64,000 nucleotides of DNA from G965212025 sp965215765 (GTDB taxonomy: Bacteria; Pseudomonadota; Gammaproteobacteria; Poriferisulfidales; Oxydemutatoraceae): NCBI GenBank assembly GCA_965215765.1, contig OZ244118.1, forward strand, positions 992,001-1,056,000. The letters run 5' to 3'. The translations under genes and the position numbers were made by a program. The notes below the pieces were generated by a model. It ran no database searches, was not told the origin of the DNA, and saw nothing but the letters and a program-made list of their open reading frames with translations. Every line of letters begins with the position of its first letter. Position 1 is the stretch's first letter. This document shows positions 35,585 to 44,480 of this stretch, piece by piece.

Positions 35585-38500
35585 ATGAGTTACCAGGTAC
35601 TTGCACGGAAGTGGCGACCCCAGACCTTCGCTGGAGTTGTCGGTCAGGAGCACGTCACACGAGCACTTTGCAACGCGATCCGCCTCGGGCGTTTGCACCA
35701 CGCCTATTTGTTTAGCGGCACACGCGGTGTCGGCAAAACCACGCTGACGCGGATTCTGGCAGCTGCGCTGAACTGCGAGACAGGAATAGTGGAGGAGCCG
35801 TGCGGGAAATGTCAGAGCTGCACAGCCATTCGTAGCGGCAGATTTATCGACCTGATTGAGGTCGATGCGGCATCACGATCCGGAGTTGAAGACATGCGGG
35901 ATTTGCTCGATACCGTGCAATATTCACCCGCCTCCGCGCGCTTCAAAATCTACCTCGTGGATGAGGTCCACATGCTTTCCACCAGCAGTTTCAATGCACT
36001 GCTGAAAACTTTGGAAGAGCCGCCGGACCATGCGAAATTCTTCTTTGCGACCACCGACCCGCAAAAGATTCCCCCAACAGTGCTGTCCAGATGTTTGCAA
36101 TTTAACTTGAGCCGCCTGTCGCATGGACGCATCGCGGACTATCTGGCGAACATGTTGACAGCTGAGGATATTCGTCACGAAAACGAAGCATTGCTGGAGC
36201 TTGCGGTGGCTGCAGACGGCAGCATGCGCGATGCCTTAAGCCTTCTGGATCAGGCTCTTGCTTATGGGGCAGGCGAACTCAACCAGGAAGCCGTGAAAAA
36301 TATTCTGGGAATCACGTTCCGAGAGAGTATTCCGAAACTGCTCAGAGCCTTGGTTGCCGGGGACTCCCAGGCAATTTTTTCCGAGATAGCAGAAATGCAC
36401 CAAGGCGCCACAGATTTTTCAGTCGCGCTGGATGACTTGCTACATCTGCTTCACGAGTTGGCTGTGCAACAAGTGCTGCCCGAAGCCACGCCCTCGCACC
36501 GTTTTCCACCCAAAGAGATCGCATCCTTGAGTCGCTCTGTTTCCGCTAACGATGTTCAGCTTTATTACCAGGTTGCGGTCAAAAGCAGGAAAGACATGCA
36601 CTTTCTCTCCGACCAACGCAGTGTCTTTGAAATGGCATTGCTGCGAATGCTTTGTTTCCGGCCATTGTTTGCGGCAGTGCCAGTGCCAGCGGCAGTGTCA
36701 GTGCCAGCGGGAAGCCAACAGGCATCCTCTGCTGTCCATACCGAAGTCAAGGCCACTGCCAGCCGGAGACATCGCGCCGCCGCCCCAGTTGCCGCAGCTG
36801 CCGCAGTGCCAGAGCGCAGGCAAGCAGCTTCCTCGGGAACTTCCGGTGACCAGGCTTCCACGCGGCAGGAAGGTGACAAAGAGACGAATGATGAAATCAG
36901 GTCGCTGAAGTCCAAAGACGCAACAGCTTCCTCGGGAACTTCCGGTGACCAGGCTTCCACGCGGCAGGAAGGTGACAAAGAGACGAACGATGGGATCAGG
37001 TCGCTGAAGTCCAAAGACGCGGCGGCTTCCTTGGGAACTTCCGGTGGCTCGGCTTCCATGCGGCAGGAAGGTGACAAAGAGACGAACGATGAAATCAGGT
37101 CGCTGAAGTCCAAAGATGCGGCGGCTTCCTCGGAAACTTCTGGAGACTCGGCTTCCATGCGGCGGGGAAGCGACAAAGAGACGAACGATGAAATCAGGTC
37201 GCTGAAGTCCAAAGACGCGGCGGCTTCCTCGGAAACTTCTGGAGACTCGGCTTCCATGCACCAGAAAGGTGACAAAGAGACGAGTGCTGAAGTCAGGTCT
37301 CTGGCAGCCAAAGACGCGGCGGCTTCTACACAAGATCAAAGCCCGCGAAGCCGACCAAGCCGACCAACTCCGCCGAGCATGTCTCTAACGCCTCCCATGT
37401 GGCAGGGAAGCAACAAAGAGACGAGAGATGGGAGCAGGTCGCCGGCAGCCAAAGACGTGGCGGCTTCCTCGGGAACTTCCGGAGACCAGGCTTCCATGTG
37501 GCAGGGAAGCGACAAAGAGACGAGTGCTGAAGTCAGGCCTCTGAAGCCCAAAGATGCGGCGGCTTCCTCGGAAACTTCCGGAGACCAGGCTTCCATGCGG
37601 CAGGGAAGCGACAAAGAGACGAGTGCTGAAGTCAGGCCTCTGAAGTCCAAAGATGCGGCGGCTTCCTCGGGAACTTCCGGTGACCCAGCTTCCATGCACC
37701 AAGGAAGCGACAAAGAGACGAGCGATGGGTTCAGGTCGCTGAAGTCCAAAGACGCGGCGGTTTCCACGGGAACTTCCGGTGCCCCGGCCTCCATGCGACA
37801 GGGAAGCGACAAAGAGACGAGAGATGGGAGCAGGTCGCCGGCAGCCAAAGACGCGGCGGCTTCCTCGGAAACTTCAGGAGACCAGGCTTCCATGTGGCAG
37901 GGAAGCGACAAAGAGACGAGTGCTGAAGTCAGGCCTCTGAAGTCCAAAGATGCGGCGGTTTCCTCGGGAACTTCCGGTGACCCAGCTTCCATGCACCAAG
38001 GAAGCGACAAAGAGACGAGCGATGGAATCGGATCGCCGGCAGCCAAAGACGCAGCAGCTTCCTCGGAAACTTCCGGAGACCTGGCTTCCATGCGGTATGG
38101 GAGTGACAAAGAGACGAGCGACGGGATCAGGTCGTCGGTCGTCAAAGACGCAGCAGCTTCCTCACAAGATCAAAACCTGACAAGTCAGCCAACTCCGCCA
38201 AACCCACCAAGCCCACCGAGCATGTCTCTAATGCCTCCCATGCACCAGAAAGGCGACAAAGAGACGAGTGCTGAAGTCAGGCCACTGGTAGCCAAAGACG
38301 CGAAAGACTGGAAAACGTTTGCTGACGAAATGTCTCTTAACAAGGGTGCGCGTGAGTTGTGCCGGAACTCCACTTTGCGAGTCCGGAACAAAGACGAAGC
38401 AGTAGTCGTGGTGGGCGAAGAGAGCAGGGGTCTTGCCAGAGACAGAATCTTTGGGCAGGTGCGCGCGGCCCTGCAAAAACGCCACGGGTCAAGCCTGAAA

Positions 38501-38704
38501 GTCGACCTGCAAGTGTCAGATGAGTGCGGGGAGACACCAGAGCAGGGGGAACAGTTGGAACTTGGGAAGCAACGCGAATTGTTGCGTGATGATGTGATGA
38601 AACACCCGCTCGTGGAGACTTTGCGCCGCGACTTTGGCGCGACGGTAGTGGAGTCCTCAATACGAAAGCATAATGTGGAAAAGCCAAAGACCCCGGATGC
38701 CTGA
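35585..38704 (+). CDS. dnaX: DNA polymerase III tau subunit with an expanded repeat region
   Basis: The clamp-loader ATPase. Residues 1-360 are canonical: GQEHVTRALCNAI, Walker A SGTRGVGKTTLTR, a zinc site CGKCQSC, Walker B YLVDEVHMLS and the SRC motif. Residues ~415-895 consist of 14 tandem units, mostly 33 residues, rich in S, D, K and G, such as GTSGDQASMRQGSDKETS. The polymerase-binding C-terminal part follows (KDWKTFADEM...). At 1,039 residues it is far longer than usual (about 640). I see no A-AAA-AAG slippery site for a gamma form. ATG 35585 (MSYQVLARKWRP) is the conserved start; the longer frame runs into the SRP RNA gene. Confidence 0.95.
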   Translation: MSYQVLARKWRPQTFAGVVGQEHVTRALCNAIRLGRLHHAYLFSGTRGVGKTTLTRILAAALNCETGIVEEPCGKCQSCTAIRSGRFIDLIEVDAASRSGVEDMRDLLDTVQYSPASARFKIYLVDEVHMLSTSSFNALLKTLEEPPDHAKFFFATTDPQKIPPTVLSRCLQFNLSRLSHGRIADYLANMLTAEDIRHENEALLELAVAADGSMRDALSLLDQALAYGAGELNQEAVKNILGITFRESIPKLLRALVAGDSQAIFSEIAEMHQGATDFSVALDDLLHLLHELAVQQVLPEATPSHRFPPKEIASLSRSVSANDVQLYYQVAVKSRKDMHFLSDQRSVFEMALLRMLCFRPLFAAVPVPAAVSVPAGSQQASSAVHTEVKATASRRHRAAAPVAAAAAVPERRQAASSGTSGDQASTRQEGDKETNDEIRSLKSKDATASSGTSGDQASTRQEGDKETNDGIRSLKSKDAAASLGTSGGSASMRQEGDKETNDEIRSLKSKDAAASSETSGDSASMRRGSDKETNDEIRSLKSKDAAASSETSGDSASMHQKGDKETSAEVRSLAAKDAAASTQDQSPRSRPSRPTPPSMSLTPPMWQGSNKETRDGSRSPAAKDVAASSGTSGDQASMWQGSDKETSAEVRPLKPKDAAASSETSGDQASMRQGSDKETSAEVRPLKSKDAAASSGTSGDPASMHQGSDKETSDGFRSLKSKDAAVSTGTSGAPASMRQGSDKETRDGSRSPAAKDAAASSETSGDQASMWQGSDKETSAEVRPLKSKDAAVSSGTSGDPASMHQGSDKETSDGIGSPAAKDAAASSETSGDLASMRYGSDKETSDGIRSSVVKDAAASSQDQNLTSQPTPPNPPSPPSMSLMPPMHQKGDKETSAEVRPLVAKDAKDWKTFADEMSLNKGARELCRNSTLRVRNKDEAVVVVGEESRGLARDRIFGQVRAALQKRHGSSLKVDLQVSDECGETPEQGEQLELGKQRELLRDDVMKHPLVETLRRDFGATVVESSIRKHNVEKPKTPDA
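36827..38290 (+). repeat. Fourteen in-frame tandem units (99 bases) inside dnaX
   Basis: Twelve units are 99 bases (33 codons) with the consensus [G/E]TSGD-xAS-M-xQ-GSDKET...KDAAAS; two units (starting near 37330 and 38168) hold longer proline-rich inserts (SRPTPPSMSLTPPM and TPPNPPSPPSMSLMPPM). All keep the reading frame. The units differ mainly at the third and fourth quarter of the motif, and adjacent pairs share variants, so the array has turned over by unequal exchange. Long reverse-strand frames over this region are a by-product of the 99-base period. Confidence 0.93.
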
Positions 38705-38740
38705 TGGCTGCAGGGGCTAAAATTTTGTCCGGAGGCACGC

Positions 38741-39337
38741 TTGAAAGAAGACTCACTGCTGAAAAGATTTGTTGATGCTTTTGTTTTTTTGCCCGGCGTG
38801 GGACGTAAGACAGCGCAACGCTACGTCTGCCACATCCTGGATCGAGATCGGGAAGGAGGGATGCACTTCCAAGAGGCACTGAAAGAAGCACTTGAAAACC
38901 TCAAGCATTGTGAGCAATGCCGCATGTACAGCGAGACACCACTGTGTGCTGTGTGTTTGAACAGCAAGCGAGATCATTCGAAATTGTGCGTGGTGGAAAT
39001 GCCTGGAGACCTGATGGCCATCGAGGAAAGCACCGATTATTCAGGTCTTTATTTCGTGCTGCACGGCAAGCTGTCGCCGCTGGACAATATCGGATCGGAC
39101 GAGATTGGTCTTGAGATGCTTGAAGCGCGACTGCAAGAAAAAACCATAAAGGAAGTGGTGCTGGCAACCAGCGCCACTGTGGAAGGGGACGTGACCGCGC
39201 TTTTAATCAGTGAAATGTGTAACCGCTTCGATGTCACAAGCAACATGCTGGCTCGTGGCGTACCAGTCGGGGGCGATATAGAACACGTAGACGCCACCAC
39301 GCTTTCCCAGGCCTTTGAAAAGCGAAGAAGCTTCTGA
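38741..39337 (+). CDS. recR: Recombination mediator RecR
   Basis: A RecFOR-pathway protein that helps load RecA at gaps. The helix-hairpin-helix part (FVFLPGVGRKTAQRYVCHIL), the four-cysteine zinc site (CEQC...CAVC) and the Toprim domain (CVVEMPGDLMAIEES) are present. VPVGGDIEHVDATTLSQAFEKRR at the end is typical. It has 198 residues. The start is TTG 38741, preceded by GGAGG. In most relatives ybaB lies between dnaX and recR; here only 36 bases separate them. Confidence 0.94.
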   Translation: MKEDSLLKRFVDAFVFLPGVGRKTAQRYVCHILDRDREGGMHFQEALKEALENLKHCEQCRMYSETPLCAVCLNSKRDHSKLCVVEMPGDLMAIEESTDYSGLYFVLHGKLSPLDNIGSDEIGLEMLEARLQEKTIKEVVLATSATVEGDVTALLISEMCNRFDVTSNMLARGVPVGGDIEHVDATTLSQAFEKRRSF

Positions 39338-39390
39338 GCACCTTTGAAAGCATCAGTCCAGAATATGAAAATGCCTGTGATTTGACCGAA

Positions 39391-40197
39391 ATGGAAACCA
39401 CGCACACAAAAGAGACAGGCACAGGGCAGGTGCTGACCCGCGACCGCATACTCGTCGGTGTGATGCTTTTGTTGCTCGCCGGCATCGGCTGGGCGTACAT
39501 GGTCTACATGATCTGGGCGATGTCCGCAGGTGCCGCCTCCTTGTGGCTTCCGGCGCATCCGGCTCCACCTGTCTGGGGTGCCTTTGACTTTGTGATCAAT
39601 TTCCTGATGTGGGAACTGATGATGGTCGCCATGATGTTGCCATCCATTTATCAGACTGTGACGTTCTATGCAGCAATCAGCCGCAATCGCCTGAAACGAG
39701 GCCTGAGCGCCACCACCCCCGTGTTTTTTGTTTTGGGTTATCTCGGATCCTGGGGTCTGTACAGCATGGCCATGGTTCTGTTGCAGTGGCAACTGTTGGG
39801 ACACGGTCTGCTGGATCACATGCTGGAAAGTCGCAGTTACCTCTTAAGCGGTCTGATCGTGCTGGGAGCCGGCATCTACCAGTGGACACCCTATAAAGAC
39901 GCATGCCTGCGCTATTGTCGTTGGCCGCTTGGCTATCTGTTATCCAATTGGCGAGATGGCGTGCGGGGTGCCTTGCGAATGGGCTTTAAGCACGGTGGCT
40001 ATTGCGTGGGCTGCTGTTGGAGCCTGATGCTGGTTTTGTTTGTGGTCGGCATGATGAACATGCTTTGGCTGCTCGTGTTCACCCTTTTCGTTTTACTGGA
40101 AAAAACCGTTCTTCCCGAAAGACTGGGGAAAAGCATAGTCGGTGGATCGCTTCTGATCTCGGGAGCGACGCTGCTGGTGCTTCACGTGCTCGGCTGA
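39391..40197 (+). CDS. DUF2182 integral membrane protein
   Basis: A 268-residue membrane protein with about six to seven helices, of the DUF2182 family described as predicted metal-binding. Typical features are the MWELMMVAMMLPS segment, the YQWTPYKDACLRYCRWP motif with two cysteines, and GFKHGGYCVGCCWSLMLVLFVVGMMN. The conserved methionines, histidine and cysteines could bind copper or another metal, but no function is proven. The ATG at 39391 was chosen over a TTG three codons earlier; neither has a good ribosome site. It is followed by a 119-base tandem repeat and a convergent DUF1425 gene. Confidence 0.8.
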   Translation: METTHTKETGTGQVLTRDRILVGVMLLLLAGIGWAYMVYMIWAMSAGAASLWLPAHPAPPVWGAFDFVINFLMWELMMVAMMLPSIYQTVTFYAAISRNRLKRGLSATTPVFFVLGYLGSWGLYSMAMVLLQWQLLGHGLLDHMLESRSYLLSGLIVLGAGIYQWTPYKDACLRYCRWPLGYLLSNWRDGVRGALRMGFKHGGYCVGCCWSLMLVLFVVGMMNMLWLLVFTLFVLLEKTVLPERLGKSIVGGSLLISGATLLVLHVLG

Positions 40198-40251
40198 CAA
40201 GGCAAGAGGCGCAAGCCACTACATCTTGTCTGTCTTGCTGGTATCAGCCAA

Positions 40252-40489
40252 CGCAGCGGCTTAAGTCGGGATTGCTTTCCCCGGGACAACTGTTCCCCGG
40301 GACAGCTGTTATTTGGGGGAAACGATGTCCAACCGGTAATTCGTGGCTCGGTTTTTTGGTGCCCTGCCACCGCAGCGGCTTAAGTCGGGATTGCTTTCCC
40401 CGGGACAACTGTTCCCCGGGACAACTGTTATTTGGGGGAAACGATGTCCAATCGGTAATCCGTGGCCCGGTTTTTTGGTGCCCTGCCAT
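40252..40489. repeat. 119-base tandem direct repeat (two copies) at the 3' end of the DUF1425 gene
   Basis: Copies at 40252-40370 and 40371-40489 differ at only a few bases. Copy 2 contains the true 3' end of the minus-strand DUF1425 gene; copy 1 is an extra piece of that end. Inside each copy CCCCGGGACA(A/G)CTGTT is itself repeated twice. This is the same pattern as the kinase and pentapeptide repeats. Confidence 0.9.
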
Positions 40490-40847
40490 ACAGACTGGTG
40501 AATGCCTTCGGTTTTACCGTCAGCTTTCTCCATTGTGCATCCGTACCCGACATCGGAATCAATCTGCCACTTTCTTCAAACCAGCTAAACTTGTAGCTGA
40601 TCGCTTCAGGCGAAGTGCCTATGCTTTTAAAGCTGGCCTGTATCTTTTCCAGCTTCCCTGCTTTGCCGTAGATCGTGCGTACAGCGAAGTCATCCACCGG
40701 CAACGACACCAGTGTCCGATCAACATAGATGCCGGGGGTCTCAACTACCGGTTGCCCTGTTTCCTGAGCGACTGACTGCGTGACGGCAAACAGCAGCAAA
40801 GAAGCAACTGCTGCAAAAGAAGTCATGTTTTTGAAGTGAGCGACCAT
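40428..40847 (-). CDS. DUF1425 (YcfL-like) exported protein
   Basis: A 139-residue exported protein. After a hydrophobic leader (FAAVASLLLFAVTQSVAQ) the chain contains the YcfL/DUF1425 pattern: a VDRTLVSLPVDDFAVRTIYGKAGKLEKIQASFKS stretch and SYKFSWFEESGRLIP. In E. coli ycfL lies by lpoB and thiK; none is seen here. The function is unknown. ATG 40847 follows GCGGGAAATTTG. It overlaps the end of the small open frame upstream. The last codons lie in a 119-base repeat, so the C-terminus may have been altered. Confidence 0.72.
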   Translation of the reverse strand: MVAHFKNMTSFAAVASLLLFAVTQSVAQETGQPVVETPGIYVDRTLVSLPVDDFAVRTIYGKAGKLEKIQASFKSIGTSPEAISYKFSWFEESGRLIPMSGTDAQWRKLTVKPKAFTSLYGRAPKNRATDYRLDIVSPK

Positions 40848-41146
40848 CAAATTTCCCGCCGCAAGTATACACCGTACGCCAGCAGAGCTACCCCTGTTTG
40901 CTGGAGATCGCGAGCCAAATGATGTCGTTTGGTCATCCCCGGAAAGCCATGCGCAAATAACTGATTCAAGGAGATGATGTCCACGCTTTCTGTGCCGCGT
41001 CCCACCAGGAAGAGATGTTTTTCCTCACCCGATGGCCTGCCGAGATACGGATCCGCATGATTCAGATTCGGGTCTTGGTTCGGGTCTAAGTCTTGGTTCG
41101 GGTTTCGGTCTGAGCTTCTGGGCTTGGGTACACCGGCACATGGCAT
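40847..41146 (-). CDS. Hypothetical 99-residue protein
   Basis: This frame lies between the PDZ protein and the DUF1425 gene on the same strand and shares one base with the latter's start. The N-terminal third is a short internal repeat (NPNQDLDPNQDPNLN). The remainder (KHLFLVGRGTESVDIISLNQLFAHGF) is not recognised. No signal peptide or clear ribosome site is seen. It could be the decayed end of a third gene in this operon rather than a working protein. Confidence 0.35.
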   Translation of the reverse strand: MPCAGVPKPRSSDRNPNQDLDPNQDPNLNHADPYLGRPSGEEKHLFLVGRGTESVDIISLNQLFAHGFPGMTKRHHLARDLQQTGVALLAYGVYLRREI

Positions 41147-41178
41147 TCAACGTCAGTGCTATACGGTCGTGGAACGCG

Positions 41179-43683
41179 TCACCTCGGAGTTGAAGGAATG
41201 GAACGGAGCACTTGGCACTGTTTTTTGTCACCAGCCATGACACTTTCAATGGAGCAGGGCAGGTCGGCACGCACACCATAATTGACGCTCGCCGTGACCG
41301 TACTGTTAGCACCATCCGGGCGATACACATCGTCCTGTCCTCCAGCATCCACGAAAAGGGCAAAGCTGTGCCCACCCTGGTAGGTATTATTTCCGACACT
41401 GCTTGGATAGCCTGCGTAATTGTCACGCCCTTCGTAGTCCACCAGAACCGCAAAGCCGTTATGGTCGGCAGATGCCAACGAATGAGAATGAGGCGTACGG
41501 TTGTAGAAATCGTCCCCTTGTTTGTCTATCAGCCAGGCACTTCCCAAATCCCAGGCAAAACCCTGCAGAGCCCACTGCAAGCCGAAATAGCGATCATCGC
41601 CACCTTCTTCCAGGAGCACCCCGGTAGCAGAATGCGCACTCGCGCCCTGCCCATACCGAGAAGCAAGGTAAAAGTCATCACCGTCACCCGCGTTCACGAG
41701 TATCCCCAACCCATAGAAGTACCCGACACCCTGAGAGAAATTTCCGGCCCGGAACTGATCGTCCCCCGCACCGTCCAGAACCATGCCCACCCCACCGGAA
41801 GCGTAGCCACGAAAGCCGACCCCGACTCCCTGAGACAGCCCCTTGAAAACACCCGACGTCCCATACGAACTCAACTCACGACCCGTCGCCAGGTAATCAT
41901 CGTCGCCATAAGCATCAAGAAGCAGACCAAAGCCCTTGACCGCACCGACACCCTGGGCGTACAGATTGGATTGGTAACGGTCATCGCCACCGCCTTCCAG
42001 CAACATGCCAACCCCCCAGAACGCCACCCCCTGAGACAAGTCCTCACTGATAAAGTGGTCGTTCCCTTGCCGATCGTGCAAAACACCAACGCCGAGGAAA
42101 GAAGCCCCCTGAGCAAGACGAACCGCAGCATAAAAGTCATCCCCGGCGTAGTCGTAAAGCATGCCCACCCCCAGCAAGCCACTCCCCTGGGAAGCGATTT
42201 CGGTGTGGTTGTACTCATCGTCCCCAGCCAAGTCCACGACCAACGACAGCGGCTGCTTGCGCGATGTGCCTGCGCTCTTCCCACGGTAATAATCGTCGCC
42301 GCCCAGATCCAGAATGAAGGCAAAGTCTCCCTCGTAAATGTTTCGCTCAAAGCCACCGACAACGACCCTTCCGGCTGGCGAATCAAAGCTGGCGAGCACT
42401 GACCCACTCACACCGGCAACCCGCAGTGCCGTAGGGGTCACAGGCAATTCCGCTTGCAGCTTGCCGAGCCAGACACGGTCACTTAGCAGATGCATAACCT
42501 GTGCGGCAGCCACCAACTTTTCCAATTTCACGTGCTTGGCAACGTCAATGATTTTCGTGTTGCGCTGATACTGTTCCGGCTTGGCAGAGTCATCAATGTA
42601 AAGAGACCGGGAAAAACGTTCCAGCAGACCTGACGCTTCCCGGTAAAGAAAGCTCACCTCATGTTCGTCAAGTGCGTCAAAAGCCTCGTCTCGAAGTTTC
42701 ATCGCAGCAGCGAGCACCGCAGTGATTCTTTTTGTCGCCGACATCTGCTCTTCCTTAATGACAAAAACACCGGAAGGCATGGCCGCATCACCGGGCATGG
42801 GTAAATCCAGCACGAACCCGGCAATGTCCAGAAGCTGCCCCGTACGAGCGGGTGGTGGCGGATTCTCGCCAGCGACCATCATTGCCAGCCGCTCAACCGT
42901 TGCCTGCGTCTTCAAAGGGTTGACGTGCAGGTAACGAAACAGCGACAAGCGTTGGCCATCGTCCCAAAGTTCATTTTGGCGATATCTGGCAAGCAAGTCC
43001 TCGTACTTTTCCGTGAACCCGAACTGCTGATAAAAGTGCCCCGCCAGTTCCGCAATCGGCTTGTTCTCGGTATCAATCCATTTGGAATGTTGCAACTCTT
43101 CATCAAGGCTTTCAGCCGTAATCGTTCGCCTCTGTCCAAGGATGGTGACAATCTCAAGCCGTGTGCTTTGTCTGCGAATGTTCACCTTCAGGTCTTTGTT
43201 TGTTGGCAACTTCGCAATTCCCTCCAAAAGCGCGCCCTCGCTTGGAAAGCTCTGTGCCGGCTTGTCCAAATCCGTGATGAGCATGGACGTGCGCAAGACC
43301 TCCAGCGCCAGTTGGCTACCGACTTTCTTGCTTTTAATGTAGTCAGAGAAATTCTTTATGCGTTTACCGGCTTCAATGCTGTCAACCTCCCAGCCGTCAA
43401 AGCTCAAGATCAGATCGCCGGATCGCAAGCCAGCCTGTTCAGCCGCAGAGTTTCGGATGACCAAGGTGACCAGGAAGGCACTTTTCAGGTCCGGCTCCGA
43501 AGTCAGTTTCTGTTCCCGATAGCCGATGCCAAGAAAAGCCCTGCCGAATTTCGGATCAACCAAGGTGGGTTCCTCTGCGTCTAACGGTGTCGGTGCCGGT
43601 GCCGGTGCCGGTGTTACATCAAGAGCCGGCGAGAGGCTCGAGATTGCCAACATGAAAGCCAGCACTAAGGTTTTGAGGAACAT
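41179..43683 (-). CDS. Large secreted protein with a PDZ domain and GDDxY repeats
   Basis: An 834-residue exported protein. A signal peptide (MFLKTLVLAFMLAISSLSPALD) and an Ala-Pro-rich spacer lead to a PDZ domain at residues ~45-150 (FLGIGYREQ; SAAEQAGLRSGDLILSFDGW). A helical middle part follows. From about residue 455 to 790 there are roughly a dozen ~25-30-residue repeats, each with the pattern GxGxLxDxxGDDxYxA...SQGVG (for example LYDYAGDDFYAAVRLAQGASFLG). The Asp-rich turns suggest calcium binding and a beta-solenoid. The end holds three cysteines. No function is known to me. Confidence 0.8.
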   Translation of the reverse strand: MFLKTLVLAFMLAISSLSPALDVTPAPAPAPTPLDAEEPTLVDPKFGRAFLGIGYREQKLTSEPDLKSAFLVTLVIRNSAAEQAGLRSGDLILSFDGWEVDSIEAGKRIKNFSDYIKSKKVGSQLALEVLRTSMLITDLDKPAQSFPSEGALLEGIAKLPTNKDLKVNIRRQSTRLEIVTILGQRRTITAESLDEELQHSKWIDTENKPIAELAGHFYQQFGFTEKYEDLLARYRQNELWDDGQRLSLFRYLHVNPLKTQATVERLAMMVAGENPPPPARTGQLLDIAGFVLDLPMPGDAAMPSGVFVIKEEQMSATKRITAVLAAAMKLRDEAFDALDEHEVSFLYREASGLLERFSRSLYIDDSAKPEQYQRNTKIIDVAKHVKLEKLVAAAQVMHLLSDRVWLGKLQAELPVTPTALRVAGVSGSVLASFDSPAGRVVVGGFERNIYEGDFAFILDLGGDDYYRGKSAGTSRKQPLSLVVDLAGDDEYNHTEIASQGSGLLGVGMLYDYAGDDFYAAVRLAQGASFLGVGVLHDRQGNDHFISEDLSQGVAFWGVGMLLEGGGDDRYQSNLYAQGVGAVKGFGLLLDAYGDDDYLATGRELSSYGTSGVFKGLSQGVGVGFRGYASGGVGMVLDGAGDDQFRAGNFSQGVGYFYGLGILVNAGDGDDFYLASRYGQGASAHSATGVLLEEGGDDRYFGLQWALQGFAWDLGSAWLIDKQGDDFYNRTPHSHSLASADHNGFAVLVDYEGRDNYAGYPSSVGNNTYQGGHSFALFVDAGGQDDVYRPDGANSTVTASVNYGVRADLPCSIESVMAGDKKQCQVLRSIPSTPR

Positions 43684-44061
43684 CTTGTTTACGGTGTCGG
43701 CGGACTACGCTTTAGGCAGACCTGTACGATTCGTGTGTGTTGCGAATGTTGGACATGACACATGATTTCTTCCTGTTTTTCTTTGAATAACTGAGTGGGG
43801 TTTGTCTGGAAGATGAATTTTCGAAAATCTCTTTCTTGGTCAACCCGACCAGCTCCACGGGTGGCGGATGGCCGCTACAGAAATTGACCAGGTTGGTAAT
43901 GATACGCCCAACTGCACGACCACCTCACAATTCTTGTCAACGAATCTTCTTACATTTTGAGCGGGTGTCGGAATCGTTCCGCACCGAGCAAGCCATGCAA
44001 CACATTCAACTAACGTCAGAAAAAACACTACATTTTCTGACAAATTGAGAGGGAATCAACC
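43684..44061. other. 378-base intergenic stretch
   Basis: This lies between the divergent PDZ gene and a decayed AbiEi-like gene. Short open frames have no ribosome site or motif. The base composition turns AT-richer toward the right, so this may be the edge of the accessory region. Confidence 0.45.
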
Positions 44062-44480
44062 ATGTCTGCAGCTAAGGTAATCCGCGAGCGCGTGTTGCGC
44101 ATCCGACCAAGAGAACCATTTACCTACCACTGTTCCTCAAATTTGGTTCGCGCACCTCGGTGGATAAAGCGGCGTTGCCTCGCTTGGTCAAGGAAGGGGT
44201 CATTCGGCGAATTGACTGAGTGTGTTCATACGTCTGAAGACAACTCGTTTTGACGGCACGACCGCTCAAGTCGTACGCGAAGTTGTGGAAGTGATGGGTA
44301 AAGATCGTGGTGAACCCATCCAGCTTCAAAATGCAGAGGCAGCCAGCCGATCCAAGCTGTCCACTCAGATACTCCAGCGGTCAGTTTTTGTACCGGTGAG
44401 AATCTCGGAACTTCCAAATTGGCAATCTGACGGTATATTTCTGACATGCCGATCACCAGAAGCCCCTATTGGCTGGCAAG
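44062..44480 (+). pseudogene. Decayed AbiEi/DUF6088-type antitoxin gene
   Basis: Three reading frames in succession give pieces of one protein. The first (from ATG 44062) reads MSAAKVIRERVLRIRPREPFTYH. A shift gives FGSRTSVDKAALPRLVKEGVIRRID, the winged-helix part. A second shift after a stop gives FIRLKTTRFDGTT...GKDRGEPIQLQNAEAASRSKLSTQ. This order and the E/GAEAA...LSTQ pattern fit the AbiEi antitoxin family (DUF6088), which controls the AbiEii nucleotidyltransferase toxin. At least two frameshifts are present, and no AbiEii gene follows, so the pair is dead. The assignment rests on pattern recognition. Confidence 0.6.

Noticed and set aside
36565..38145. Long minus-strand frames (248, 213 and 269 codons) opposite dnaX
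   Set aside because: They exist because the 99-base repeat keeps all frames free of stops; the plus frame carries the conserved DnaX ends and the minus frames show no family.
41212..42402. A 396-codon plus-strand frame opposite the PDZ protein
   Set aside because: It mirrors the GDDxY repeat coding sequence; no motifs or ribosome site, while the minus strand has a signal peptide and a PDZ domain.
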